From: Schizochytrium sp. TIO01
Taxonomy: Eukaryota > Sar > Bigyra > Thraustochytrida > Thraustochytriidae
NCBI GenBank assembly: GCA_004764695.1
Contig: SMSO01000032.1
Location: 8,390,668 to 8,454,667, forward strand
DNA: 64,000 bases
Direction of reading: 5' to 3'
Positions 42,071 through 54,281 of this stretch are shown here, one piece after another. Numbering within the stretch: the first letter of the stretch is position 1; each line of letters opens with the position of its first letter. Under the pieces are notes generated by a model, which made no database searches, was not told the origin of the DNA, and saw only the letters and a program-made list of their open reading frames with translations. The translations under genes were made by a program, and so were the position numbers.

Positions 42071-44083
42071 TTACAGGATTTCATCAAGCAACTTGCGGGT
42101 TGCCGGAGTAGGTGCAACACCAAGATCGGCAAACTGCAATGCTTTGCGAGCACTTGAAGGTGGGCGAGGCTCTGGCGTAGCAAGTCTGTCAAGCATGCTG
42201 GGAGTATTCATAGAACGCCGAACATCTGGGCTGGGTGTAATTCCAGACTTTTGTGCAAAGATGCGACGATCAAGCATGGCACGCTCCTCGTCAATACGGC
42301 GAGCTTCCTCTTGAAGCATGGCGCGGTCCTGCTCCAAGCGCTCGCGAGCACGGTCTAAGTCAGCCTGCTCTTGGTCAAAAAACTGTTTTGCCCGAAGTCT
42401 GTCTACATCATCATCAACAGGCACAGTTCTTATCCGAGATGAAGAGCTGGCGTTACCAGCAGCCATACTTGCATCCAAAGCTGAATTTCCACTATTGGAC
42501 AACGCAGCATCGAAAGGGTTTTCCGCAACTGGACCTTGGAAGAGCAGGACTGCACGAAGGCAGGCATCCAGATCCTGAATGAGGATTTTTGCCTGGTCCA
42601 GCCGTTCCTTCAACTCGTCTTCCGACGGAATATGGTCCTGGTCACTCTCACCATTAGCACGCGCCTCTTGATCATCAAGATAGGCAAGGGTCTGGCCCTG
42701 CACCTCTGCAAGGCGTCGCTCGAGCTGTTCTGCAGGCAAATCAAATACTGTGTCGGCGAGGCGCAACGTATCGATCTCCAAACCTTGATTCGCACTGGAG
42801 TTTTCGCCACCAGAAGCGCTCTCATTATTTGAAGATCCACGAGCTGCTGAGGAGGACATAGATGATGTGGTGGCCAGGGCTTGAAGTTTCGTAAGGATAA
42901 GATTCTGCATGGTATGAAGTGATGCACGCAGCTTTTGATTCTCTGCCACAAGGTAAGCTACGCGCCGTCCACGCGATGTTTCTGCAGCCTCCTCAAGAAC
43001 TGCAAGAGACTGAGCTGCAGCTTCTGGGTCATCCGCCATTGCAGGTGCAGCCTCGGCAGCAATTGTAGCAGCTGTGGATGAACGCTCACCAAGCTGAGGA
43101 ACGACACCTCCCTTGGTTGGCGGGACATCCATCTCTAAGGCACGCTTAACACTACGATCACGCTGAGTTTGGAGCATTTGCATACGCTTTTGCATGCGCT
43201 CATACTCAGTTTCCTTGCGGTTGAGCGCGGCCTGCCATCCCTTTTGCTGCCCTTCCATCTTAGCAATGTTCACCTGAAGCTCCTTGACCCAAGCATCGTT
43301 TCGCTGCTTCTCTTTAGCATGCTGATCCGCTGCAATTTTTGCACGGTTCTCAAGAGCAGCAAGATCTTGCTTGAGACAAAGAACCTGAAGTTTGAGCGCC
43401 TCCTTTTCATTTTGTAAACGTTTGCAATCCATCTGCGCACTGTGCGAAGTTGACTCATAGGAACGAGTGATGTCTACTGATTGACGAAGTTCCTCAAGTA
43501 TAGCATGCACTGCACTAATGATGGTTTCAGGTTGGTCAACGCGCATCTGAGGAAAGCCGAGGGCGTCGAGGCGGGCGTTTAATCCACTAATTCCTGCGTC
43601 CGAGGCATCGGCAGCAGACATTGGCGACATCGAAGCGATTGGTGGCAGTGCAGACCCAGTACGGGGTGCCTTGGGCGGCAATGACCCTGCAGACATGATA
43701 GAAGATGAGCTTGTATTAAGCATATCTGTGAATGACATATCCTGGTTCTCTTTGCCGTTCTCGCCATCCACAGAACCCGTAAAAGACAGGTTATTCGCAG
43801 TCATGTCATCGAAATCACCCAAAATTGAAGCTGGAGGCACAGTGCTTGATCTGTTTGACCGTGCTGAGCCTGGCGTTGGGGCGCGCTGTTTGCTAGAGCT
43901 GTTGACAGCGTTTACATTGTCCTGAGAGTTGTTGTGTTGGTTAGCATTGCTCGATGTCGTAGTCTTTGTCTTCCGTCGAAGCCAGGGCTTCACAGTCACT
44001 GGAGCATTTTTGTCAGAGCCAGTATTCTTAAAAGCGGCCGTAAAGTCCATAAGGACACTGGCATCTTCGACACCCTCGTTCAT
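42071..44083 (-). CDS. ADIP/SSX2IP-like centrosomal coiled-coil protein
   Basis: The 670-aa product starts at ATG 44083. Residues 1-155 are polar and disordered. The ADIP domain begins near 165 with a Leu-Asn-Ala-Arg-Leu-Asp-Ala-Leu-Gly-Phe-Pro opening and runs as a coiled coil to about 330, ending in a segment with Arg-Lys-Glu-Thr-Glu-Tyr-Glu. A second conserved piece (about 375-405, Leu-Val-Ala-Glu-Asn-Gln-Lys-Leu-Arg) and another coiled coil (about 570-625) follow. SSX2IP/Msd1 proteins anchor microtubules at centrosomes and basal bodies and support ciliogenesis, so the protein pairs in theme with B9D1. The frame stays open some 30 codons above the ATG without another ATG, so an upstream exon ending near 44170 is possible and the true N-terminus may be longer. 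Confidence 0.72.
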   Translation of the reverse strand: MNEGVEDASVLMDFTAAFKNTGSDKNAPVTVKPWLRRKTKTTTSSNANQHNNSQDNVNAVNSSSKQRAPTPGSARSNRSSTVPPASILGDFDDMTANNLSFTGSVDGENGKENQDMSFTDMLNTSSSSIMSAGSLPPKAPRTGSALPPIASMSPMSAADASDAGISGLNARLDALGFPQMRVDQPETIISAVHAILEELRQSVDITRSYESTSHSAQMDCKRLQNEKEALKLQVLCLKQDLAALENRAKIAADQHAKEKQRNDAWVKELQVNIAKMEGQQKGWQAALNRKETEYERMQKRMQMLQTQRDRSVKRALEMDVPPTKGGVVPQLGERSSTAATIAAEAAPAMADDPEAAAQSLAVLEEAAETSRGRRVAYLVAENQKLRASLHTMQNLILTKLQALATTSSMSSSAARGSSNNESASGGENSSANQGLEIDTLRLADTVFDLPAEQLERRLAEVQGQTLAYLDDQEARANGESDQDHIPSEDELKERLDQAKILIQDLDACLRAVLLFQGPVAENPFDAALSNSGNSALDASMAAGNASSSSRIRTVPVDDDVDRLRAKQFFDQEQADLDRARERLEQDRAMLQEEARRIDEERAMLDRRIFAQKSGITPSPDVRRSMNTPSMLDRLATPEPRPPSSARKALQFADLGVAPTPATRKLLDEIL

Positions 44084-47000
44084 GATGGTGTCCTGCTCCT
44101 CAATCTCAGTCGAGATCCCCCTTTGCACGCTCAAGACCTTCTTAATATGCTCAACACCCCAAGTCTTCGTTCACGAAGCCAGAACAGTACAGATTGAGTA
44201 TAGCTACTGTCAAGCAATGCAATACAATTCAGAATCGTTGCGTTTCTTTCGATCGAAGTAAACCTGGTCGTTGGTCGTTGTTTCCCAATAGCGTTTCGTT
44301 TCCTCTACTACTTGCTGCCTGAGTGAGTAACGCTGTCCAAGGAGACCCCAACAATCAACGATGTTGCGTTTCCTGCGTGGACCTGGGACCTTGCACGAAC
44401 CGTAAACCCGACGGCCAAGATCCTCGAAGGGCCCGTCCTCTCTTCCCCACGTCCAGCCTGCACGAGAGTTTCAGGCAGCTGAGAGCAAGGCTGCCGAGAT
44501 CTCGCTTTGGGCAAACAACTCTTCGAAGTAACCAACTAATACTATCCTCTTATTTATTAAAAGAAAGCGAGGCGTTACAGTGGACCGGCGATCTCACGAT
44601 TCCGCTGTGCCCCAGAGCCACGATCAGTGTTTGACGTAGAGCATTAAAGTACCGAGTAGCCTTATATGGTTCCTTATCAGTTTATGCCTACGTTGACTGC
44701 CTCGCAGACCCTGCACAGGCCAAGAACGCTTCTTAGCGCACAACGATACCACAAGCACTTCAGAAGAAAGTAGAAACTCTAGTCTTCGGCGGTTGCATCC
44801 CGCCAACTTATCGTACCATTACCGTACTAAAATGGGTTGTGCACACTTTCTATTTTCTTTTTCTCTTTTCTAGTAAGAAGCTCTTTCATTAAAAATTTCA
44901 AAAACGTTTCTGAAAATGTATATTACGTAGTCCAAGGGTACTTTGAACGCGAGGATTCGTTTGTAAGGTGTACGGATACACGTGGGTAGATCGCATCGCC
45001 AAAGCTATGGCCCGAGGGGCATCTCACGCGAATATGTCAAGTACCTAACCATGACCTTTAAGAACGAGATGATATTCTTAGTTGTAAAATAATTTACTAT
45101 TCTACATAGTTAATATCCTAACCAATAAGAACCTTTTCACTTTGTCATCAACGACGTGCATCAATTTCTGCAAGATACAGGAACGGCAGAAAAAGGCAAT
45201 TAGTGTAGACTTGAAAATGCCTCCACTTGGCACATGATCAAAAAGAGAACTATCGATACGAATTAAAGGACAGCTTATATTACTGTGGTTCCTAGATTTT
45301 ACATTCCAAAACAATGTTTATCCTTGGTGTGACAGATTTTTACTCTTTGTACGTCCTGAAGGGATTCAAGACCTGAGCTGGAGGCTTCCGCTACAAGAAC
45401 CAATACCTGAAATGTCAATGTTCAAGATTTGTACAAAAGAATGCCTGTTCGTCAATGTGGTCAACCTGAAGGATTCGAATGAAAAGTCTGATGAGGCAAA
45501 TTCGTAAACTGTTAGATCTGACCACTACACATAAGGGGGGCGGAAAACCAAGGGCAAATTGAAAATCAAGGAGCGGTCGTGCTTAGCATAATGCAATTCC
45601 CCAATATTTACAAGTGTCTTCCAACGGCACGATAGTATCTATAAGATTTCAACGAGAATCCTCGCGTGCTCTTGCGAAACACAGGTTTCAAAACTTCAAA
45701 TGAGAATTCCGCGTTATAATCAAATCATGTATCCTTTAAGGGAAAATGGTAAATTTATACACCTAGATCACCCGACGCTCTAAGAATCGTAACTTCCGTA
45801 CATCGAGAAATACGCTTTTTAAAAACAACTTATGCTGATCTAAGAAAGTGGCAGATTCAGCATATCTCCATTATTCTGCATGAAATATAACGATTCAAGA
45901 TCCATGCATTAGGTAAATTCGCTAGACTTGCCAATAAAATCGAACTTACCACACGTTCGACCCAGTTTCATTTCTATTATAACATCACCGCCTTAACCCC
46001 GTTGCGTCCCCATGAGTACGCTGCGCTCATCAAGTCGGATCGATTGTATCCATCTATCTATATATCTATTCCAAGTGGACTTTGTCCGGGCAAGTGCTGA
46101 TAGAGCTAGAGGCGGAAGACGAGTGGAAGGAAACTTCCTACAGGGGTGCACACCTCCCTCAGCTTAGGTCTCTTCAGTTCTCTGCTGCTGCAATTTTGCA
46201 CAGCTTCGGACGGAGCACCGCGCCCTTGGGGGCTCCGTGGACATCCCTCTTCCGCACGCTAGTTCCCCACTTGCTGAGTCTTCAACTCATTGAATTGCTA
46301 ATTGCTACGCAGCCTGCCTTCAGCCTCCGTCCTAAATGCAAAAGTGATGCTGGGATCCTCCTCAAGGTGTATGTACTAAATACTCTTCTTTAGCAGCCGT
46401 AGTGAAAAGAGTTTTCACCCATCTCGTTGCCTGCACCATGGAACTAACTCGCTGCCACTGCACGGAGCCTTCCAAAATTGCACCACTTGGCGTGGCTCCG
46501 TATCAAAGTTTCCGCCGACTTGATAGCCTTCTGAGAACTTTGCACTCGTACCAAGGCAGCGAGTGCTTGAAGCCCATGTTTGCCCAGTTGCTTCTGCAAA
46601 CCATGTGCAGAAAACCAACCTTTCAAGTTGTTTCCCGAGTGGGACAAAGCTCTATCTTTCCCTCTGTTCCCACCTGGTGTCCATTGCGCGTGCCGCAGTT
46701 TGTTCTACTATGTGCGCGTACCTGGCCAAAGTGGAACAAACCTGGGCACAGTAGGTTATCCCGCCTCGCAAGTAGGCTATTCCCAGAGAAGTCTACTTGC
46801 TGATCAAAGAGGGAGATGCCGCGCTTTTTCAGTCCCTTATGAGTTAGGTACTAAGCCCTTCGTACCTGTTACTACTAGGTTTCTAGCGCTAGCGACCTCA
46901 CAAAAGCAGAGAACCTCGAGTTCGATTCGTCAAGGATAGAGTACTATGCTGCAGATGACGGAAGGTGTCGTCAGAGTGAACTACATCTCTCTCGAGCTGC

Positions 47001-47777
47001 CTCTTCGTGCACCCCCTCCATGAATTGATTTCGTGGCAGAGGTGGTGGGTGGATGTGCAGAGTCAGAGGTTTCGTCTTGGAGGCCCTGAGTGTACCATAG
47101 TGGGTTAGTAGTGCTTTCTTTGTTTCTTTCTTTTTAGAATAAGTTGATTCTCTTTTTTTTCTTTAATCACTCTGACTCTCATAGTGAGCTCTAGTTAGGG
47201 TTAGAACTTGAAGGTAGCAATTCTTAGTGTTGGTATAACAATTTATGATGGAGGTACCTTTCTGCTATTATTAGTGTTGACAGTAGGTAGCCTTAGAAGT
47301 GAGCACGTAGTAGAATTGCTCTCTTTTTGTCTCTTTTGTAGTTTTCGTGCTGATGATGATTTGAGCAACCTCTTCACCCTCGCTCGCAAAACAGAAGCCT
47401 TGAGACCATATTGGTGGGCTCTCGAGCGGAGGAGCTAGACTCTTGCGCCTGGTGCTCCGCTAAGTGACGCTCTGCGACGGAGAGCAGCTGCGGGTAGTAG
47501 GCCTATCTCCTACTGCGAGCTGGCTGACATTTGGACGTCAAGAGCGTGCACATCGAAGAGCAGGCGGCCAGCCCGAGCACGACAACGTAGACCAGGACTT
47601 ATCCCATAGGAGCTCTACAAAAGTTAGGTCTGGCTATCAAAGGAATAACGAGAAATTGATTTGAAGTCAGAACTCGTCAAGTGCAAGCGAAGCCGAGCAT
47701 TTGTGTGCGGCGCGTAAACAAAGAGCAAATAGCTGGTTAGTTCTATAGTTACTCGCTCCTGAAACAACATATTGCCA
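44084..47777. other. Spacer between divergent ADIP and PP2C genes
   Basis: Promoters of both genes should lie at the two ends. The AT-rich middle (44640-46000) has no long frame and almost no tandem repeats. Between 46082 and 46803 two plus-strand frames (103 and 133 codons) are open but the minus strand is too, and neither shows a domain. T-rich tracts lie at about 47110-47165. I see no supported gene. Confidence 0.4.
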
Positions 47778-49013
47778 ATGGGTATCTGCCCAACACGATA
47801 TGAGATTCCGGCAGGCGAGACCGGCGATGGTCAGGTAGGATCAAAGAAAGTCCACTATGGATGTGCCGCCTTCCAGGGTAGACGCGACCACATGGAGGAT
47901 TATGTAGGTGCTCGATACGCCCGACTACAGTCCTCTGGACGTCGAGAATTCGCCTATTTTGCAATATTTGATGGCCATGGGGGTAGCCGTGTTGCTCAAT
48001 ATTGCACGGAAAACCTATTTGATATAGTGATCAAACACATACCCAAAGTAAATAACATTGATGAAGTCACAGACGAGGATTTGACAGACGTCATCACAGA
48101 TGCAATTATGGAGACAGACCAGCGCATTGGCAACTTGCCACCTGTGCTCACGGTCATCATGCCGTTTCTGCCATGTCTTGACCCTATGGAGCAACTTAAG
48201 GATATTGAGTTTATGGGTAGTACTGCATCGATGGTATTTATGACTCCAGACCGTCTAGTGTTTGCTAATGTCGGAGATTCTCGTGGTCTTTTGATTCGTA
48301 ATAACGAGGTCTTTTTCAGTACTCTCGATCACAGTCCTGATGAGGTAGTGGAGTCGCTACGAATTGAAGCTGCAGGATATCTAGTTGAGGGGGGGCGTGT
48401 CGATGGCATTTTGGCAGTGGCTCGCGCACTTGGCGATACCCGATTCAAGCAAAATGAAGAATTGAGCCCTGAGCTCCAAGCTGTGAGTGCGAAGCCAGAT
48501 GTGACTATCGTGGCAAGATCTCCTTCGGACCAATACCTTGTGATTGCAAGTGATGGAGTATGGAATTGCGTTCATAACGAAGAGATGCTAGAATTTGTTA
48601 AGCAGCACCTTGTAAATGACGGAATGGGCCTTGAACCATTCTGCCGTTGGGTCCTCGATGAGTGCATCAATGCTCGTCTTGGTTCTGACAATATGTCTAT
48701 TATTGTGGTTGATTTGACATCAAACTCAGCACACCAAGAATCGTCAGCTCGCCCCTCTGCAAAGGTAGCTAATGCAGGCACTGTATCGACTGAGCTGGCT
48801 ATGCCTGGGGAGTCGTCTCCTTTAGCAGAAGAGCAAGTCATGACAAGAGAATTGCCAACGAGCGATTCTGCCCAGGTTCATAAGGTAGAAGATGAAGAGA
48901 AAGCTGAGTCTTTGCACCAAGAGCCTTCGCCACGGGATACGGCTGGGTTGGAGCATCCGCACAGCCAGGCCAAGCCAGAAGATGAGCTTCACATTCCCGT
49001 TCATCGTGACTAG
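47778..49013 (+). CDS. PP2C-family protein phosphatase with N-myristoylation signal
   Basis: The 411-aa product starts at ATG 47778; two codons above open at TTG. It begins Met-Gly-Ile-Cys-Pro-Thr, a plausible dual acylation signal (myristate on Gly2, palmitate on Cys4). The PP2C domain (about 22-320) has its metal and phosphate motifs in order: Arg35-Arg-Asp-His-Met-Glu-Asp41, Asp65-Gly-His-Gly-Gly69, Gly-Asp-Ser-Arg-Gly, Ala-Arg-Ala-Leu-Gly-Asp-Thr-Arg, Ala-Ser-Asp-Gly-Val-Trp-Asn and Ser-Asp-Asn-Met-Ser. It is a Mg2+/Mn2+-dependent Ser/Thr phosphatase and should be active. The usual Trp-Asp after the Ser-Asp-Gly motif is Trp-Asn here; the metal-binding Asp is kept. A polar tail of about 90 residues, rich in Glu and Ser, follows. 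No intron is seen. Confidence 0.92.
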   Translation: MGICPTRYEIPAGETGDGQVGSKKVHYGCAAFQGRRDHMEDYVGARYARLQSSGRREFAYFAIFDGHGGSRVAQYCTENLFDIVIKHIPKVNNIDEVTDEDLTDVITDAIMETDQRIGNLPPVLTVIMPFLPCLDPMEQLKDIEFMGSTASMVFMTPDRLVFANVGDSRGLLIRNNEVFFSTLDHSPDEVVESLRIEAAGYLVEGGRVDGILAVARALGDTRFKQNEELSPELQAVSAKPDVTIVARSPSDQYLVIASDGVWNCVHNEEMLEFVKQHLVNDGMGLEPFCRWVLDECINARLGSDNMSIIVVDLTSNSAHQESSARPSAKVANAGTVSTELAMPGESSPLAEEQVMTRELPTSDSAQVHKVEDEEKAESLHQEPSPRDTAGLEHPHSQAKPEDELHIPVHRD

Positions 49014-52000
49014 TGCGGCTACCTTGTTAAACCTTTGTGCAATCTATTCGTTGGACAATCCGCCCCTCCTGAGCATCAACATGGAGTGTCTTCCGCCTGA
49101 AAAGGATGGAAACTGCTACTTCATGAGCTGCCCAGAGTAGATTATATTTCCTTTTTCTCTCGGGCTGAGCTCTAAGGCTCTACTACACTGTTTTTGATTT
49201 ATACCAGTTAGCTGCATTGAGCTAACCGTTTAGGTCCTTGCTGTGTGCTTTTTTTTTGTTTAACCGCGCAGTCGCTCTCTTCAGTCTACTACCTATTTGG
49301 ATATCTATCACCATCGTTGTGGCTGTCATTGTCTCTACCGTCACTTATGTCTCTTGTGTCGCTGACGGTATTGCTGGCTTGGCTCTGCAAGTCGGTGTCT
49401 ACTAAAAGTTGCTAATTATCATAAATTCGTTCTTAAATCCTAGTGATCTTACTCTCATTTCAATGTTTTTAATAGATTTCCACCTTTTATAACTCTCTTA
49501 CAGGAGAGATAGTAATATACCGAGTGTTTGCTTTGAAGGATGTATGGAACGATTGTTCAATACGAAAAGAGCTAAATCCAATCCCTAAATTTGGACTTAG
49601 CCCAGCGTTTCGTCTTACTATGATCTAGCACATCATTCTAAAAAACTTTATTTGCAACCAAAAACAGCTCATATTCATCGCGGTTTTTCAATGGACAAGG
49701 ATAGTCTCTCAGAGATGTTTATTAACAGATTCTACATGTTGACAAAACAGCTTGTAGTATGATGCAATTCGATTGTATGTCGATAATAACACTGTACGTG
49801 CAATAATGAAGATAGTATCCCTATTGTAGTTCAGAAATAAGCCTGGCATATTGTGAAACTATGCACATCGTGGAGGTCATGCGTCAGAGTCAAGACTGGT
49901 AGCTAAGGGTCTACTAGAGTATAGCTTCATCGAAAATAGTTTGTGTTGCCATGACTTTAGCTAAATTGCAGAACTTTTTCCTCCATATTTCAAGCCAGTT
50001 CTGGATTTCCTAGTTTTACATACTCTAAACGTGTTAGTCTTGTTTCTAAAAACACAATAAGATATAGCGATCTATTTATGTTTAAGGAGTAATTCATAGC
50101 CCCTACAAGAGCAGTATGCACATCCCTTTAGCAAACAAAAAGGTGTTGCTTTGTGTCACAGTTATTATTTATTCCTTTTTGCTCTTGTGTAAGAGAGTGT
50201 GCATAACAGTCATCTACAAGATTGCTGCAGAAGATTTTGAGATCTCCAAACGAACAAACATGCTGAGAAGACAAGACTAAAGTCTTTGGCGTGCCATTGT
50301 AAGTTCTCGAAGGATTACAACTTACATTAAATTAAACTTAAACAATCAGACGCATGATTGTGAATACAAAGAAGTCAAAAACCAAAAGTGAAGGTAAATG
50401 TAGCAGAAACGTGTGATGAGGTCTGCATTTATGATTGACAAGCCAATCTACACTGCTGTCAATCACAGATCAAGTCTGTCTTGAGTATTTTATCTTAACT
50501 GTATAATATACATCAGACTGCTTACAGGACAGCAGATCGCTAATGTAAAGAAAGATGTCCGAGGTTTTTTCAAACCTTATACAAGCTTCTTGCTTTTGCT
50601 TTCATACTCGACTTTCAGCCGATCCGATTTGTCTTTTATCAAGAAGTCCAAAAACAAAAATAGACCCTCTATTTTAGAGGAAGAATTGAAATAGATTTTG
50701 AAGGTTTCTGTGGCTTGCCTGAAAGAGTCACTTAATATACCATACCATAATGTAAACAAGGGAATAGAGCACCAGACAACATACAGTAATTGTGAAGTCG
50801 ATAAGAGGTACAACGTTGCATGCGAAAGGATTCATGTCAATGAATATTGATAGTCCAAGCCTACCTTGATAGTTGAGTAGAGCAGGAGATGAAGATTTCC
50901 CTTAAATTTGTACAGCGTAACGTGCGTCTGACTTAATCAACTAAGTATAATTGCTGAGGGATGGATTTAGTCAGCTAGTAGTCAGCTAGAGGTCGACTAC
51001 GAAAGTGAAGGCAAGAGTTTTGACGAAGGCTTCCAGGAGGGTGGTTTCAAGAGTTAGCGAACTGCTGTCCTTGAGAATTGGTATTCATACAGGCTGATTC
51101 ATGTAATAATTTAGAAAATAATACACTCTTGAGCTGTGTTAGACAGAGTTACTGGGAATAGATTAACACATCTCTTAAACAATTAATCCGGATTATAAAA
51201 CATACTTGATTCTATGAAATGTGTAGTAGGTAGACAGACACATTTTTGGTTCTTGACTTCTCAACGCAAGTCTGGTTATCCAGTTCTATTTTATTGCAGG
51301 CCGTATATCCATGAAAAGTTTACACAGCGGTTCTTAGAACTCTAGCAATGTCGTGTTCGCCAGTTCCTTCGATTGGAGATTTCAGCCACAAAACAGAACC
51401 GAGCCATTGAAGATTTGATTTTCAAGGTGAGTGAATTGCTAATTAATGAAGGTCAACGGTTCCCGAGCTTCCTAGGGCCTTGCACGAGTATCATACCATC
51501 ACTCAGGCAATTAACCGTGGGTGCTTCTGTAATCAACCTTTGAAAAAAATAGTGCGTGAGTTCTATCTTTATTTCCTACTCTTTTCATTATATTTTAGTG
51601 TTGAAAAATTACCTTGTTATAATTAATTTAAATGCCGTGCTCCTCAAAGTTAGCCTCACAGACTATCCATGTTCATATGAAACCTTTACAACGCCCTAGG
51701 AAAAAAATGTGATAAAAATTCTTCACGTATCCCATCTCTTTCCCTCCATCTTTTTGCTAATTACCTTCCGTTTTCTTTCTCATTTTATAAATCTTGAAAT
51801 GACAAAGCAAGTATATACCTAGTGAGTCTGTTTGTTCTTCTTCTCGTCTTTCTTAAAAGCTCCCTTCTTCATAGTATCTTTTTTTTTTTTTAATAGACAG
51901 AACACTTCGCGTGAATAGTATAGAATAGAATATGCATGGATTGGTTATTGACTGCTCTCTATAAAGGTCGTTAGAATCATGACAAATTTAACGAGGAATA

Positions 52001-53084
52001 TTACGACAGAAGACTCTTCGTTGCTGTTGATTCAAGAAACTTGGAGAACGAACTGTACTTTTAAAGTCAAAGAACCCGAAAGTGGGGTATTTTTGAAGTT
52101 CGAGGGGTAAGACCCTTGAAGTCAGTTGCTCGCCCCTCTGATTTAGGGGGGTGCGGGCGAACATACTTTTAGGAAGTCTATAAATAGTACAGGGAGTAGA
52201 GTATATCTTTTAATCTCAATGTCAAGACCCCCTCTAAATTTTGGGGCTATTGTTCATAAGAACGAAGTATGCGAGCTTCAGTCCATACCACTTTAATGGT
52301 TGCTAAATATATTTTTTCATCTTTCGAAGTCTTTATGCAAGGTTCTATACTGATGCTGCTCCAAGTATTCCGATTTCAGATAAAGCTCACGGGGAGGCAG
52401 TGACTAAATTAAATTCATATCAACTTCAATTCAGAAGCTGCTGTGAATCATCGGACAATTTATAGTGGAATCAGTGTTCTTTTATCAAAATACTAAAAGT
52501 TCCAAAGCGAGAACTTCAAAAATCTTTTTGATTGGGTTAAATAGGAAAGATGTAGATGCTCTGTCGAATAACCTAGACTTCGAGGCCAGTTCGCTTGGAC
52601 ATGCTCCTATGATGATAGACTGTCAGGTTACCACACTTTAAATTAATGAATTAAAGAGTTTCTAACAACCTTTCAAACTTACAAATACGATAGACAACAA
52701 ACTTTGAAGTTGAAGATATTTTGATGTCTATTTATTATGTACCTTTGGGGGGCAAGAGATAATCTTTTAGGAAAGTGAATCCATTTTAAATATTTTATTT
52801 TATTTTATTTTCTCAAAAGAAAAGGCTCAGCAGATTCACATGGGACTAAAAGTAGTAGCCGTTAAGAGAGGTTTTACTAATCATCTCACAAATAGAAGTT
52901 GCTCCGAACTGATAGCTTATGCCTTGAGGTAGACAAGTTCGTCTCAGCTACCATCGATCTGTACCGCATGTGTGAGTTTTGAGGCTGTGCAGCTATTTCC
53001 CACTCCACCTGCTCCAAGTCCAAGCAGAAGTAGTCAATCTTCCCCTTGATATTTTCCAAGCTTTTGACCCGGTACATGTATTAA
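49014..53084. other. AT-rich, repeat-poor, gene-poor block
   Basis: The first 200 bp are probably the PP2C 3' region. Beyond that I see only frames under 80 codons on both strands, no domain, no tRNA-like TTCGANNC arm and only one short TTTTA run (about 52794-52812). The scarcity of tandem repeats contrasts with the flank from 54.3 kb on. Confidence 0.5.
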
Positions 53085-53930
53085 ATTTCAAGTTCAATCC
53101 ATGGCTTTAAGAAAACAGAATTAGACGGAAGCCCATGGATCCCCTTGTTTTTTCCTCTCTCTGATTCTGCGAGTGCGTCATACCAGGTGATGGCATGGTG
53201 AGGTGCTGTGCGTGTTACTTATCTTCTCACGAATGTGTGGTTTAAGCAGTATACCCTGGGGCATTCAATACCCTGGCTATACACAGCCCAGCATCTTAGA
53301 TCTGAAGTTGTGGGTATCCATCCAGCACATTCTATTTCCATTGGCCATGACCCTAATACTGTCTTAGCCTGCGGGTAGCATGGAGGCGGTATTAATCCAT
53401 TTTGGGGGCCAGACCTAATTCGGCGCTTGGGTACTGCAGCAACGAATTGAGCGAAACCATGATGTTGCGCCATTGATGCCGGGAGGGAAATGCAGGAAAT
53501 GACTTGTCCGCCAAGTCTCGTGTACTCGGTTAGCTATTTTTTGCATGATGAGTATGATAATAGTAGGGGTATTCCCGTTTATCCCACCTTGGCTGGGTCA
53601 AGTCTATAACTCATGAGGTCCCGCAACCCATACGCAGGCCAGGATTTATAGCAGCATATGCCATGCAAGGCGTCTGCAAGGAGCAGCCTGTCTTTGCCAA
53701 GATGCCCTTGGGTCCTTTGCCTCCAAGGGAGATCCAATCAGGTCCTGCGCTAAACACGTATTATCCTCCTTGTTTGTTCTGAAGACATGCATTGATTTAG
53801 GTCTTTCCTCTGATCCTTTTTACGGCGTCAAGAAAGCCATTGTCGACTCGATTCAATCGTTGCTCTTGTGGAAAGGGAGCAAGATAATTCTCAGATTTCG
53901 ATGAGAAGGTTGTACAATCCAATATTCATC
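53085..53930. pseudogene. Coding-like decayed island, strand undecided
   Basis: Within AT-rich DNA this stretch is GC-richer and reads as protein-like text across several hundred bases. On the minus strand an 84-codon frame from ATG 53473 to 53219 continues after one stop in the same frame to about 53085, and another frame carries on through 53760-53612. On the plus strand one frame runs from about 53085 to 53610 with at least three stops and then passes into the other frames. In either case there are stops and at least one frameshift, so it cannot make a long protein now. I do not recognise a family. A dead transposable element, a dead gene or a lateral fragment are all possible. Confidence 0.28.
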
Positions 53931-54281
53931 GGCATTCAGAGGTAAGTAGTACCTGGATTCTTACGTAGATGCCTACCTAGCTAAATACTAAGTGAAAATC
54001 AAAATCAATCAGTCAATTAGTTCCCTGCAGATATAAATAAAGAAACACCGTCTAATCCTCACTCCGTGGGCCATGGTGGTTTGGGTTTCACTGAATTTCT
54101 TGTTGCCGTGACTTGGACAGTTGCCTGAGAAGTTTGAACACCATAAGGATCGTGGCCAAGTAGAGCGATCAGTTCCACACATGTGTATTTACTTTGCATT
54201 TGCTTACTTGGACATTTTTTTAAATTAATTATTGTTCTAATAAAATTTATTTACTAGTATTTATTTCTTTTAATTATTTAA

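Noticed and set aside
46082-46803. Two plus-strand frames of 103 and 133 codons
   Set aside because: Unrecognisable, overlapped by minus-strand frames of similar size, no convincing starts.
46910-46945. tRNA-like GTTCGATTC sequence
   Set aside because: The flanking bases do not pair into a T arm and no acceptor or anticodon stem can be drawn around it.
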